IMG/VR virus record: IMGVR_UViG_3300048837_001560
Location: 1-24,451 of that record
Length of the DNA: 24,451 nucleotides
From: a virus
Reading direction: 5' to 3' (one strand)
Below are positions 1-8,393 of this stretch, in pieces. Numbering within the stretch: position 1 is the stretch's first letter; every line of letters begins with the position of its first letter. Under the pieces are notes generated by a model, which made no database searches, was not told where the DNA came from, and saw nothing but the letters and a program-made list of their open reading frames with translations. A program made the position numbers and the translations under genes.

Positions 1-3000
1 TGTCCGGCCCCGACGGCAACGGATACCCTACGCCTATACTCGGCACGTTCGGGTCCAGCCGGATCGCCTCCCGGCTGGCCGACAGCGTCACCTCCCAGCG
101 CAACACCAACCGGGCATTGACCCAATCGGCGCTGGTCGCGCTGGTGTCGACGTCATCAAAAAACTTCTCCGACCCGACATAGGTATTGCCGGACCAGGTG
201 TAGATTGCCTGTTCACCGGTCAGCGGCCGTCCGTCGACCCGCAGCACCTGCGCCGTCAGCTGCACCGTATCCGCGCTGAATCCGTAGCCCTGCGCCGCCA
301 GATTAATCCTCACCTGGCCCGCGCCGCTCCACGTCCCGGCACCGCTGAGCCGCAACACCGCCTCGCCGTCGCCGTTGGTCTCATTCAGGATATAGTCCGA
401 CGTGTTCGGCGACGCCGGATCATCGTCCACCGCCTGCCACATCGTCCCGCTCGACGACGCCACGGCCGTCTGCGACACATCCCCGACCGGCGTGTACACA
501 GTGCTACCCGGCGACACACTCACCCGGACCGCAAACACCCGCACCGAGGCCCCGTCCCCCTGGAACAGACTGACGCGGCTGCCATGCATCTCCAACCGCT
601 GGTCGCTCAATATCGCCCGGCGGCTCACCGCCCGTCCGGCGTAGATCCCCGACTCCTGCCGGCCGGTCACCCCGCTCAGCCGGCCATGTCGCGTCACGGT
701 CCGGATATTCCCCGGCGTGTACGGATCCGACCCCCGCCACGTCCGGATCGTCGAATACGGCCCCTGCGGGTCAATCGCGTTGACCTCATGCCAGCCCGCA
801 CCGCTCTTTCCCAGGCCGTGGACCTCCACGCCCGCCCCAGCCTGCTGGCCGGTAATCGACGCCGACCGCGTCCGGAACGTCCACCGCTGCCGGTCTCCCG
901 GCAGGTCCACGTACGACTCCACCGTGCCCCAGGCCAACCCCAGCTTCAGCCCCCCCGCGCTACGGTCCGCGTACTGGATCACCACCCAGTCCAGCGGCTC
1001 GAACACCGGTAAGTCCGACAGCCCCGGCGCGTCAAACACCGTCAACTGCCCCGTCTGCCCTACAGGCGGAATGGTAAACGCCTCCGCGATCTCCGCTGCG
1101 CTCTGCGCCGTCAGCGACCGCCCCACGGCCACCCGGGCGGCGTCGTAAATCAGGCTCGACACATGCAGCTCATCGGCATAAATCCGACGCGTGTCCAGGT
1201 CACCGTCATACGTCCACTGCCAGCCGCTACCGAGATACCCGCCCGCATGATGTGCCGTCTGCAACGACGTATTGGCGTTGACCTGCACCACATCCCCGGC
1301 TGGGTCCAGCACAAACCGACCACCCGGCGCGGCCGTCACGTCATAGTCCAGGTCCGACTCAATCCGGAACCCCGCCGCAAACCGCAACGGAGCGTGCAGC
1401 AGCACTTTCTTCAGTGCCGCCGGCTCCAGGCTGATATCCGTACCTTCTCCCAGAATGCGGCCCGTCCGCACCCGCGTCGCGTAGAGGTCCTCCACCCCCA
1501 CGCTCCCCGCCGCCGACGACCGCAGCAACCGGCCCCGTTCCAGCACGATCCGCGCGTCGGCCGACGACTCGACCAGATGGTAATGGAACATGCCGTTCAG
1601 CGTGTTGCCCGTCGCCGCGCCGATCGTCCCCGGCGCCAGCCGCAGGCCCAGGCCATCCACATACATCCCGCTATGCTCGTAGAGCTGGATGTTCAGGATC
1701 TGCCCACCGGGCGGAATCTCCAGCCCCAGCCCCGCCACCGACTCCTTCAGCCGCAGCCCGTTGTCGATCTCCAGCGCGCTTACGCCCGCCAACCGCACGC
1801 CGATCACCTGCCCGGTCTGCAACTGCAATCCGGTATTCAGCAGCGACACCGGCTCATGATGCGCCGCCGGATCGGCCGTATGCAAATTGAAATAGTGCGC
1901 CAGCAAATACTGCGGATGGTCGTTGTCCGCCAGCCCGGTCAGCGCCCCGTGGTCCGTGACCCCGCCGCCCCCGCCGCTGTCCGTCTTCACCAGCCCGGCC
2001 GCGCTGGTTGTCACCCGCGTCGTGCTCCGCCGATGCGACTGCACGATTGCCTGGTCGTGCCGCGCCAGCGCGTTCGCCGGCGTCCGCCGCGCCCGCAGCG
2101 TGTCCGACACCACCACCGTCGACATCGGCACACCCGCCCCGTCCAGCCGGTCCGTCACCTCGATGACGTAGAAACTGCCGTCCACCGCCGGCTCCGCGCC
2201 CGACTCATTGGTAACGTTGACGATATACCCCGGGTACAGCGGCCGCTCAATCTGGCACTCAATCGTATAGAACGTCCGTGACCGGTACTGCAGCAACGCA
2301 TTCACCGCCGCGAACAACAGCTGGTCACACGCTGCCACCAACTCCTGCGCGCTGGCCGTATCATCCAGCGAGATGTCGCCGATCGTCTCCGTCACCTCCA
2401 GCGGTCCGTCAGCCGTCACCCCGGACGCATCCTCGATGTAGTGCGGCACGTACAGATCATCCGGTACGACCACCGTGAACCCCAGCGACGCCGCATAAGC
2501 CAGCGCGTCCTGAGAGCAATATCCAAGATTGATCCGGTTATCGGCCGTCACCGGATACAACCGGTTCACCAGGCCGTTCTGGTTGTCCTTGGCGATGCGG
2601 TCCACAATGCCGTGGAAATCGTTGCCGTAGATGGCCGCCATGTTGGTGTCCGGACCCGGCTTCGTCAGATGCACCCCGCCCGGCGCCGTTCCCCCGGCCG
2701 TCGCGTCGGCCGTCTTCCGCCAGCTCAACCGCTTCCGCGGCACGCCGCTCTGCGGAAAGTCCTGCCAGAACTCCCCGTTCCGCTCGGCCATCGCCGTCAG
2801 CATCTGCAGCAGGTTATCGCCCCGCGGCAGCAGCGACGACCCCGCCGCCGTACCGCCCGAGCCGCCTTCGATCGTCGCCACGAAATCCGGCCGCATGGCG
2901 ATGAGCTGCGCCACATCGTCCGTCGCCGGCAGGCTGTAGTCATACACGCTGACCGCGTTCCCGCCGGAAGCGCCCGCGGGCGCGTAGTCCCGCAACGTGA

Positions 3001-3991
3001 TCGTCGTCGCCCGGATCTTCCGGATCAGCGTCTCCAGTTGCCCGCCGCCGTTGAGGTCAATCACGATCCGCTGACCCTCGGTCAGATCGCCCGAATCGTC
3101 AATGTTCATCTCGGCCTTGTAGATCGTCACCGACCCACCCGCCGCGATCGAATCCTCCGGCATCCGTGCCTCAAACTCCAGCCGGTTCTCCACGCCGAAC
3201 GGTTCGATTGCCTCAATCCGCGTCACGTGCGCGCCGCCGATCGCCAGCGGCACGCTGATGAAGTCACCGACCACAATGCCGTCAATGTTGGTCAGCGTGC
3301 AGCCGCCGTTGTTCCGTGGCGCGCCGTTCTGCAGCGTCCGCGTAAACGGTCCGACCAGTGTTGATTCCGACGGATCGAAGAACTTGACCGTCACCCCGCT
3401 GGCCACACTCGCCGCCAGCGCCGGCGTGAAGATGATCTGCTGGTTGAACGTGCTGTTAATCGTGATGAGCTGCTTCACGCCCGTCGACAGCGGCACCCGG
3501 GCCCTGTACCCGACGATAGCATGCGTCAGGTCGTTCAGCGTCAGCGAAGTATTCCCCGCCGGGGCGCTGGCCGTCGTCTGCGCCGTGCCGTCCACCTCCG
3601 ACACAAACCGCTCATAGACCGTCTCCGCCCCCAGCGGCGACCACCGCAGCGTCTTTCCGAGAAGCGACGACATGCCTCGCAGCTGCACGCTGATCACACT
3701 GTCGCCGTTAGCCAGCAGCTCCGGCTTGACTGACTGGATGATGCCCGCGCCCATATCCCGGCTGAACGCCCCGGCCGACCCCTCATGCATCAGCGTGTAC
3801 ACGCCCAGCGTTCGGCCGTTCTGCAACAGCGAGCGCGTGTTGGCCGTGTCCCGGCACCGCAGCGCCACCGTCGTCGACTGGTTCATCACCCGTCGCGTCT
3901 GGGAGCCGTCACTGAGCACCTCCACCGTGCCCAGCGCCGCGCCCATCGTTGCCGTGTTGTACACGGCTGCAAACGTCCTGCCTGCTCCCAT
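1..3991 (-). CDS. Giant tail-tip / central fibre protein, C-terminus beyond the left edge
   Basis: An open frame of 1,330 codons begins at ATG 3991 and runs off the left edge with no in-frame stop in my reading of the reverse complement. It starts 4 nt after the stop of the preceding small tail gene. The first 100 or so residues (GTVEVLSDGS, RDMGAGIIQSVKPELLANGD, LRGMSSLLGKTLRW) look like the N-terminal part of siphovirus tail-tip proteins that fold like gp27/gpJ/Tal and close the tail tube. Around residue 680 it carries DHGALTGLADNDHPQY, a motif common in phage fibre and tip proteins where a rigid stem begins; a Gly-rich stretch comes just before it. The C-terminal half is beta-rich and may contain receptor-binding or carbohydrate-binding modules (NGDGEAVLRLSGAGTW). 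Its position after the tape measure fits a tip or baseplate-hub fused to a fibre. Which receptor it binds cannot be told. Confidence 0.82.
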   Translation of the reverse strand, partial: MGAGRTFAAVYNTATMGAALGTVEVLSDGSQTRRVMNQSTTVALRCRDTANTRSLLQNGRTLGVYTLMHEGSAGAFSRDMGAGIIQSVKPELLANGDSVISVQLRGMSSLLGKTLRWSPLGAETVYERFVSEVDGTAQTTASAPAGNTSLTLNDLTHAIVGYRARVPLSTGVKQLITINSTFNQQIIFTPALAASVASGVTVKFFDPSESTLVGPFTRTLQNGAPRNNGGCTLTNIDGIVVGDFISVPLAIGGAHVTRIEAIEPFGVENRLEFEARMPEDSIAAGGSVTIYKAEMNIDDSGDLTEGQRIVIDLNGGGQLETLIRKIRATTITLRDYAPAGASGGNAVSVYDYSLPATDDVAQLIAMRPDFVATIEGGSGGTAAGSSLLPRGDNLLQMLTAMAERNGEFWQDFPQSGVPRKRLSWRKTADATAGGTAPGGVHLTKPGPDTNMAAIYGNDFHGIVDRIAKDNQNGLVNRLYPVTADNRINLGYCSQDALAYAASLGFTVVVPDDLYVPHYIEDASGVTADGPLEVTETIGDISLDDTASAQELVAACDQLLFAAVNALLQYRSRTFYTIECQIERPLYPGYIVNVTNESGAEPAVDGSFYVIEVTDRLDGAGVPMSTVVVSDTLRARRTPANALARHDQAIVQSHRRSTTRVTTSAAGLVKTDSGGGGGVTDHGALTGLADNDHPQYLLAHYFNLHTADPAAHHEPVSLLNTGLQLQTGQVIGVRLAGVSALEIDNGLRLKESVAGLGLEIPPGGQILNIQLYEHSGMYVDGLGLRLAPGTIGAATGNTLNGMFHYHLVESSADARIVLERGRLLRSSAAGSVGVEDLYATRVRTGRILGEGTDISLEPAALKKVLLHAPLRFAAGFRIESDLDYDVTAAPGGRFVLDPAGDVVQVNANTSLQTAHHAGGYLGSGWQWTYDGDLDTRRIYADELHVSSLIYDAARVAVGRSLTAQSAAEIAEAFTIPPVGQTGQLTVFDAPGLSDLPVFEPLDWVVIQYADRSAGGLKLGLAWGTVESYVDLPGDRQRWTFRTRSASITGQQAGAGVEVHGLGKSGAGWHEVNAIDPQGPYSTIRTWRGSDPYTPGNIRTVTRHGRLSGVTGRQESGIYAGRAVSRRAILSDQRLEMHGSRVSLFQGDGASVRVFAVRVSVSPGSTVYTPVGDVSQTAVASSSGTMWQAVDDDPASPNTSDYILNETNGDGEAVLRLSGAGTWSGAGQVRINLAAQGYGFSADTVQLTAQVLRVDGRPLTGEQAIYTWSGNTYVGSEKFFDDVDTSATSADWVNARLVLRWEVTLSASREAIRLDPNVPSIGVGYPLPSGPD

Positions 3992-3995
3992 TGCG

Positions 3996-4460
3996 CTAAT
4001 CCGGCTGCCAGAACTCCATCATCTCAAACTCAATCGCCGCCATCAGTGTGTTCTGCGTCCCGGCCGCGTACGGCGCGGCCCAGGTCGACCGCACCTCCAC
4101 CAGAATCGCCGGCGCCGAGTAATACGTGTGGCTCAACGTCCCGCTCACCCGGCCCGTCAGCGTCCCGTACGCGCCTTTCAAATTCATGAGGTTGATGTGC
4201 TGGAGCTGCGCCGCCGGATACGCGGCCACAAACACCACCGTCCAGCTCACCGCCGGCGGCGTCAGCGGCAGCCGCCCCGTGCCGTTGGCCGAAACCTTGC
4301 CCCCGGCCGGTAGCCGCCGGATCCGCCCGCGCACCACCTCCGGACCGTCGGCCGATCCGCTCTCCACATACACGCCCGAAGCGAGCGCGTTGAACGTGTA
4401 CACGCCGTTATCGAACGACGTGATCCGCACATTGTGCGGCGCCTGGACAAACTCCGTCAC
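3996..4460 (-). CDS. Small tail protein between tape measure and tip protein (distal-tail-like position)
   Basis: A 154-aa frame starting with GTG at 4460, which overlaps the tape-measure stop by four bases (GTGA). It begins MTEFVQAPHNVRITSFDNG and is rich in beta-prone residues, with no membrane segment or signal peptide. The C-terminal part (SAPAILVEVRSTWAAPYAAG, MAAIEFEMMEFWQPD) also looks like a beta-sandwich protein. In siphovirus tail modules the gene directly after the tape measure normally encodes the distal tail protein that joins tube to tip. This one is shorter than most such proteins, so the role is inferred from position and not from recognised motifs. Confidence 0.7.
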   Translation of the reverse strand: MTEFVQAPHNVRITSFDNGVYTFNALASGVYVESGSADGPEVVRGRIRRLPAGGKVSANGTGRLPLTPPAVSWTVVFVAAYPAAQLQHINLMNLKGAYGTLTGRVSGTLSHTYYSAPAILVEVRSTWAAPYAAGTQNTLMAAIEFEMMEFWQPD

Positions 4461-6427
4461 GGCAACACCCCCGCGGCCTGCAACTCCTGAATCAGCTCCA
4501 TCCCCACCGCGCTCACATTCAGAACAATGTCCTTCTGCGCCGGGATGTTGTCGATCAGCGTCTTGACCTCGCCCGACTGCGTGATGACGTCGTCAATGTT
4601 CAACGTCACCACCGCCTCATATGCCTCTTCCGGCGACGTGAAGCCTTCGACAATGCCGATCGCCTCATTCACAGCGGTCTCCACCGCCTCATCATCGATC
4701 TCAAACTCCAGCGTGATCGGGTCCAGACCGTACTGCTGCCCCAGCGCCGCGCCGTAGCTCGAGTAGCCATACTCGCTCAAATCCGGCAGCCCCAGCTCGG
4801 CCACGTTTTGCCTGCTCTCCAGCGCCGACAGCGCCGCCTCCACCGCCGCCGGGTAATCCTGCCAGGCCAGCACACCCCGCTCCACCGCCCCGGCCAGCGA
4901 CTCGGCGATCTGAATCTGCTGCGCCATCGCCTCGCCCACCGCCGCGGCCTCTTCGGAGATGATGCCCCGGTCCACGCCGAACTCGCTCAAAAATCCGATG
5001 CCCGCGCCGTGGCCCCGGGCGGCCTCGTACATGATCTCATCCAGCGTCTTGACGTTCTCGGCCGCCGCGTCCACCTGCTGCGCGTACGTCGTGAAATTGG
5101 CCGCGCCCGTCCGCGTCAGCTCGTCCGTATACTGGCCCCACGCCTGCATCGCGTTGGCCGCTATCTCCGCCTGCGCCGACAGCCCGGCCAGGTCCAGGTC
5201 CGACATCGCCTCCATCGCCAGCGCCGCCGTGTACGCCGTCTCCCCGTAAGCGGCCATCGACCGGTCGACCTGCTCAATCTCCGCCGCGGCCTCCTCCACC
5301 GCGCCGCGCTGTAGCTGCCACTGGTAGTTGATCTGCTCCACCGACCGGTCATAAAGCGCCAGGTCCGACATGGCCTCCTCGATCAGCTCGTTCAACTGCC
5401 GCTGATGCTCCCGTTGCACCTCAACTGCCGACCAGCCCCGCTGCGCGCCCTTCTCCCGCGCGCTCTCATACGCGGCCCAAATCTGTTCATTGGTCGCGCC
5501 CAGCGCCAGCGCCGTTTCTTCCAGGTCGCTCGTCTGGCCGCTCATCGCCACGCCCGCGGCCACCGAGAACGCCGTCCCCAGCGCCTCGCCCGCGGCCTGG
5601 CCAACTTGCGCGGCCGTATCTTCCAGGTCCGGCGACCCCGCCCGCAGCGAATCCACCGACGAGGCGATGCCCTCCGCCGCGCCCGTCGCCAGACCGACCT
5701 TGAACGCGTCGCCGACGTTCTGGACCGTCGCCTCCATGATTTGCAGCTTCCCGGCCGTCGTCTCCGCCGCGCTGCCGACAATCGCCAGCTTCTCCTCGCC
5801 GGCCTCAATCAGCGCCCACTTGAACGCCTCGTCCGCGCGGTAGCCCGCTTCCATCAGCCGCTCGACCTTCGGCTCCACCGCATCGACCGACAGCCCCAGC
5901 GCATCCAGCCGCATCAGCGACTGGTTGTTGATCGTCAGCCCCAGAACATCCATGTTCCAGTTGAGCTGCCCGGCCACCGTCGCCAGCGCCACCGCCTCCT
6001 CATGCGACTTCGCCAGACCCAGGCTCATCAACTGCGACGCCGAGGCGAGCATTTCCTGCTTCGACACCAGGCCGCCCAGCGCCGCGCTGAGGTCCTCCTC
6101 CAGCGCCTGCGCCGTCGTGCCGATATTCGCCGACAACGCCGCGAAATCGTCGTTGGCCTTCACCAGCGCCGCGCCCTCGCCCAGCGCCGCGTACGCCGCC
6201 GTCGCCGCGCCCGCGACCTGCTGCAGGACGTTGGCCACGGCCGAGATCGTCACCGCCCCGGCCGCCACGCCCACCAGTTTCGACAGCCCTGAGCTGGTCT
6301 CCTCCACCCCCGACGCCGCGGCCCGGCCTTCCTCGCCCACCGCGCGCAGATCCTCCCGCGCCCGGCTCAGAACCGCATTGCCCTCATAGTCGACCTCGAG
6401 GATGTAAGAAACCTTCCGATCAGCCAT
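4457..6427 (-). CDS. Tail tape measure protein
   Basis: 656 aa from ATG 6427, preceded by GGGAG about 7 nt upstream. An upstream TTG at 6439 lies inside the heptamer repeat and is unlikely to be the start. The protein is Ala-rich and long-helical throughout (EEAAAEIEQVDRSMAAYGE), with a hydrophobic stretch near residues 50-85 (GVAAGAVTISAVANVLQQVA) typical of tape measures, which scaffold tube assembly, set tail length and are ejected with the DNA. It lies directly after the G/GT chaperone pair, the canonical place. By the usual rule of about 0.15 nm of tail per residue, 656 residues would give a rather short siphovirus tail of about 100 nm (inference). No lysozyme-like or peptidase domain is apparent. 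Confidence 0.88.
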   Translation of the reverse strand: MADRKVSYILEVDYEGNAVLSRAREDLRAVGEEGRAAASGVEETSSGLSKLVGVAAGAVTISAVANVLQQVAGAATAAYAALGEGAALVKANDDFAALSANIGTTAQALEEDLSAALGGLVSKQEMLASASQLMSLGLAKSHEEAVALATVAGQLNWNMDVLGLTINNQSLMRLDALGLSVDAVEPKVERLMEAGYRADEAFKWALIEAGEEKLAIVGSAAETTAGKLQIMEATVQNVGDAFKVGLATGAAEGIASSVDSLRAGSPDLEDTAAQVGQAAGEALGTAFSVAAGVAMSGQTSDLEETALALGATNEQIWAAYESAREKGAQRGWSAVEVQREHQRQLNELIEEAMSDLALYDRSVEQINYQWQLQRGAVEEAAAEIEQVDRSMAAYGETAYTAALAMEAMSDLDLAGLSAQAEIAANAMQAWGQYTDELTRTGAANFTTYAQQVDAAAENVKTLDEIMYEAARGHGAGIGFLSEFGVDRGIISEEAAAVGEAMAQQIQIAESLAGAVERGVLAWQDYPAAVEAALSALESRQNVAELGLPDLSEYGYSSYGAALGQQYGLDPITLEFEIDDEAVETAVNEAIGIVEGFTSPEEAYEAVVTLNIDDVITQSGEVKTLIDNIPAQKDIVLNVSAVGMELIQELQAAGVLP

Positions 6428-6434
6428 CCCTACT

Positions 6435-6483
6435 CCCAATTCCCAATTCTTAATTCCTAATTCCTAATTGTTAATTCTTAATT
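6435..6483 (-). repeat. Heptamer tandem repeat cluster 1, seven units (AATTAGG type)
   Basis: Read on the minus strand, seven exact 7-bp units follow one another: AATTAAG, AATTAAC, AATTAGG, AATTAGG, AATTAAG, AATTGGG, AATTGGG, then AGTAGGG and the tape-measure ATG. The first unit supplies the TAA stop of the chaperone GT frame, and the last units run into the Shine-Dalgarno region of the tape-measure gene. The block is sharply AT-rich in a GC-rich genome and fills the whole intergenic gap. Confidence 0.92.
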
Positions 6484-7181
6484 GACTCCGTATCGCCACC
6501 GCAACCACACCTCGTACCGTCGCTCCACCGGTGGCTCATCTCGCTCCATCTCCAACGACAACACCCGGCCGGCGATCTGCCACGCCTCCGGGTTCGCATT
6601 GGCCCAGGCCACCTTGTTCTCCGCCCGAACGTACCCCCGCATCGACTCGTACACATTGCGCGCGATGCGGTACCCGTCCAGCGTCCGCTGCGGCCAGGCC
6701 ATCCAGCCCCCGCCGAACGGATCACCCAGCGCCTGCACGTTCAGGTAGAACTGCAACTCACCCGGCTTCTCCTCGCTCTGGCCGCGCACGTAGTCCGCGA
6801 CGGCCAGGATCAGCTTTTTTTTTCGTCCAGCGTACCGTACACCAGCGCGTCGAAGTGCCGTAGCACCTGGTCGCCGTAGTACCACGCTTCCGCCGGCGTC
6901 AGCTCATCCACATTGACACCGTCGAACAAGTAGTCCACGCGCGTCACCGCCCGGCCTGCCTCCAGCACGTCGCGGCGGTGGACCTCCGTCTCCGGCGTCA
7001 GAATCCACCCCGCCACGCAGGCCGCCTTGATCGCCGACAACCGCGCCGCCATCTTCCCGACCTGCGGCAGTTGCGCGTACACCGCGTTAAACTCCGCCAC
7101 ATTCCCGGCCGTCGGGTTGCTCACCAGCTCCACCACCCGCCCGAACCGGTCCACCTGGCCCTCAGTCACCGTCTTCGCCAT
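6478..7181 (-). CDS. Tail assembly chaperone G-T fusion made by -1 ribosomal frameshifting
   Basis: Two overlapping frames form the classical siphovirus G/GT pair: frame 0 starts at 7181 and stops at 6810, while the -1 frame is open through the run of A and continues to TAA at 6478. A slip on A_AAA_AAA would give a 234-aa product, 122 residues of frame 0 followed by 112 of the -1 frame (KLILAVADYVRGQ onward). In coordinates this is complement of 6816..7181 joined to 6478..6816, with base 6816 read twice. The T part has a Trp/Arg-rich C-terminus (RRYEVWLRWRYGVN). In lambda and relatives the GT form binds the tape measure and recruits tail-tube subunits. Position between tube protein and tape measure agrees fully. 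The T frame has no start of its own near the shift that needs to be used. Confidence 0.85.
6810..7181 (-). CDS. Tail assembly chaperone G (unshifted product)
   Basis: 123 aa from ATG 7181, with AGGTAGGA upstream as ribosome-binding site. It ends in frame 0 at TGA 6812-6810, three codons after the slippery run begins (DEKKS then stop). It is the abundant short form of the G/GT pair; both forms coat the tape measure during tail assembly and are absent from the virion. The body (AAFNAVYAQL-like helices, TPAEAWYYGDQVLRHFDALV) is helical, as is usual for these chaperones. It follows the tube protein after an 81-nt gap holding a heptamer cluster and a 16-bp palindrome. Confidence 0.82.
   Translation of the reverse strand: MAKTVTEGQVDRFGRVVELVSNPTAGNVAEFNAVYAQLPQVGKMAARLSAIKAACVAGWILTPETEVHRRDVLEAGRAVTRVDYLFDGVNVDELTPAEAWYYGDQVLRHFDALVYGTLDEKKS
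6815..6823 (-). promoter_or_regulatory. -1 programmed frameshift site, run of nine A
   Basis: On the minus strand the G frame reads GAC GAA AAA AAA AGC TGA. The nine A residues contain the slippery heptamer A_AAA_AAA in the correct phase, and the stop follows one codon later. The -1 frame continues as AAG CTG ATC CTG. This is the standard arrangement for siphovirus tail chaperones. Confidence 0.85.
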
Positions 7182-7192
7182 ATCGTCCTACC

Positions 7193-7208
7193 TGTTGGCG
7201 CGCCAACA
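7193..7208. promoter_or_regulatory. 16-bp perfect palindrome just upstream of the chaperone G ribosome-binding site
   Basis: TGTTGGCGCGCCAACA is perfectly self-complementary. It ends 11 nt before the G start codon at 7181 and directly abuts the putative ribosome-binding site (GGTAGGA). It contains an AscI-type GGCGCGCC core. It could be a protein-binding site, or as RNA a structure limiting translation of the chaperone, which must be made in controlled amounts. Function is not established. Confidence 0.5.
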
Positions 7209-7225
7209 CACTGATCCACGCGCTC

Positions 7226-7260
7226 TGTAATTCCTAATTCTTAATTCTTAATTGTTAATT
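7226..7260 (-). repeat. Heptamer tandem repeat cluster 2, five units
   Basis: Minus-strand units AATTAAC, AATTAAG, AATTAAG, AATTAGG, AATTACA follow two bases after the TAG stop of the tail-tube gene and precede the chaperone G leader. Same family as the cluster at 6435-6483. Confidence 0.9.
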
Positions 7261-7262
7261 TG

Positions 7263-7652
7263 CTAAGCCGAGTCCGCCACCGTCATCGACCCGCTCACCG
7301 TGAAGACCACACTGCACACCGCCAGGTCCCCGCTCGGCGAGCTGACCTCCGGTCCCTCCGAGTACGCCTCGGCCGCGTTGTAGTCCAGCACCCCGGCGAT
7401 GTTGCCCGCGTCGATGGCCGCCTTCGCCGCCTGGTCGATCGCATTCATCACCGCCGCTGCGCCGGTGCTCGGCACCACGAAGTTCACCGTGAACTTCGGC
7501 GCGCTCTTGGCCGCCACGCTCAGGTCATACGCCAGGTCCGCCACCGTCTTGGTGATGATCCGGCCCTTGTTCATCACCCGCACCGACTCCACGTGCGGGA
7601 TCGTCATGGTGCCGAACTTGAATGACTGTCCATGTCCTGTCTGTCCGCTCAT
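7263..7652 (-). CDS. Major tail (tube) protein
   Basis: 129 aa from ATG 7652, one base after the stop of the tail-completion gene (TGAGATG). N-terminus MSGQTGHGQSFKFGTMTIPH, then VESVRVMNKGRIITKTVADL and a C-terminal beta strand region (LAVCSVVFTVSGSMTVADSA). Short proteins with this pattern, placed between the DUF3168-type terminator and the G/GT chaperones, are the tube subunits that polymerise as hexameric rings around the tape measure. The length is at the low end for the family. The call rests on position and general beta-rich character more than on a specific motif. Confidence 0.72.
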   Translation of the reverse strand: MSGQTGHGQSFKFGTMTIPHVESVRVMNKGRIITKTVADLAYDLSVAAKSAPKFTVNFVVPSTGAAAVMNAIDQAAKAAIDAGNIAGVLDYNAAEAYSEGPEVSSPSGDLAVCSVVFTVSGSMTVADSA

Positions 7653-7653
7653 C

Positions 7654-8019
7654 TCAACTCACCTCTCTGTAATAGATCTCCACGTCCATCACCTGGACGA
7701 AGGTCGCTGTCTCCACATCTCGCTGCACATGCTGGCCGATCAGCGCCATCCGGTTGATGCTCCCGCCCTGGTAGCCGTTCAGCACCGCATCCATCTGTCG
7801 ATAGACCGACCTCACGCCATCGAACGTCCGATCCACGGCCGACAGTTGGTACACCGCCCGGCGCAGGCTCAACGGCCCGTCCGCCGGCACATACGGATGA
7901 CCTGCGAACTCCACGTACGTACCATACGGCAACTGTGCCCCGGCCGGCGCTTCCACCGGATACAACCGGCCGCCGACCACGCCGCTCAGCGCCGCGTACA
8001 GCTCGCTCTCCACCGTCAT
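7654..8019 (-). CDS. Tail completion / terminator protein, DUF3168 (gp17-like)
   Basis: 121 aa from ATG 8019, overlapping the preceding stop by four bases (ATGA). The pattern is that of the DUF3168 family: an N-terminal helix (VESELYAALSGVVGGRLYP), a strand (LPYGTYVEFAG), the phrase LRRAVYQLSAVDRTFDGVRSVYRQMDAVLNGY, and a C-terminal strand VQVMDVEIYYREVS. Members cap the tail at its head-proximal end. Gene order (gp10-like before, tube protein after) agrees. Confidence 0.82.
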   Translation of the reverse strand: MTVESELYAALSGVVGGRLYPVEAPAGAQLPYGTYVEFAGHPYVPADGPLSLRRAVYQLSAVDRTFDGVRSVYRQMDAVLNGYQGGSINRMALIGQHVQRDVETATFVQVMDVEIYYREVS

Positions 8020-8393
8020 AGCCCCGACGCCTCCGCATGACGGTTCATCGCCGCCACCAGCCGCGCCCGCAGCTCCGGACTCCGCTCCTCCACCGCGCGG
8101 CCGATCATTCGCAACGCCGGCCGCCGGCTCGTGCCGAACTCCAGAAACGGCACCACAAACCAGTCACTGCCGATGTCCACGCTCGCCAACTGGCCGTCAA
8201 TCTCCACCTCGCTCATCTCAATCGACTCAGCCGATTTGCCGGTGTCCCGCGGCGTGTCCCGCTTCGCCTGGTCGACGATCTCCCGGCCGGTCTCCCGCAG
8301 CGCCTCCGGCGCCACCTTGGCCACCATGCCCCGGTCGAACTCGCCCAGATCGGCCACCAGCTCCTCCAGTCCCTGCCACGGATCACGTTTCAT
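8016..8393 (-). CDS. HK97 gp10-like tail completion protein
   Basis: 125 aa from ATG 8393, overlapping the end of the head-tail adaptor by 11 nt. The central segment DTPRDTGKSAESIEMSE followed by VPFLEFGTSRRPALRM is the signature of the HK97 gp10 family (a T.PvdTG.l..si strand, then a v..vEfGT...pa.pf loop). These proteins join the tail terminator to the connector at the end of tail assembly. C-terminal helix ERSPELRARLVAAMNRH. No anomalies. Confidence 0.88.
   Translation of the reverse strand: MKRDPWQGLEELVADLGEFDRGMVAKVAPEALRETGREIVDQAKRDTPRDTGKSAESIEMSEVEIDGQLASVDIGSDWFVVPFLEFGTSRRPALRMIGRAVEERSPELRARLVAAMNRHAEASGL

Noticed and set aside
504-740. Minus-strand 78-codon frame in the tip gene
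   Set aside because: It is a different frame inside the long tip frame, with no ribosome-binding site and a Gly/Arg-rich translation.
1163-2281. Long plus-strand frame (372 codons), plus 2441-3364 and others in the tail-tip region
   Set aside because: They are Arg/Pro/His-rich, low-complexity translations antisense to the 1,330-codon tip gene, a standard artefact of strong third-position GC bias.
5405-6292. Plus-strand frame of 295 codons
   Set aside because: Complement of the tape measure; Arg-rich shadow.
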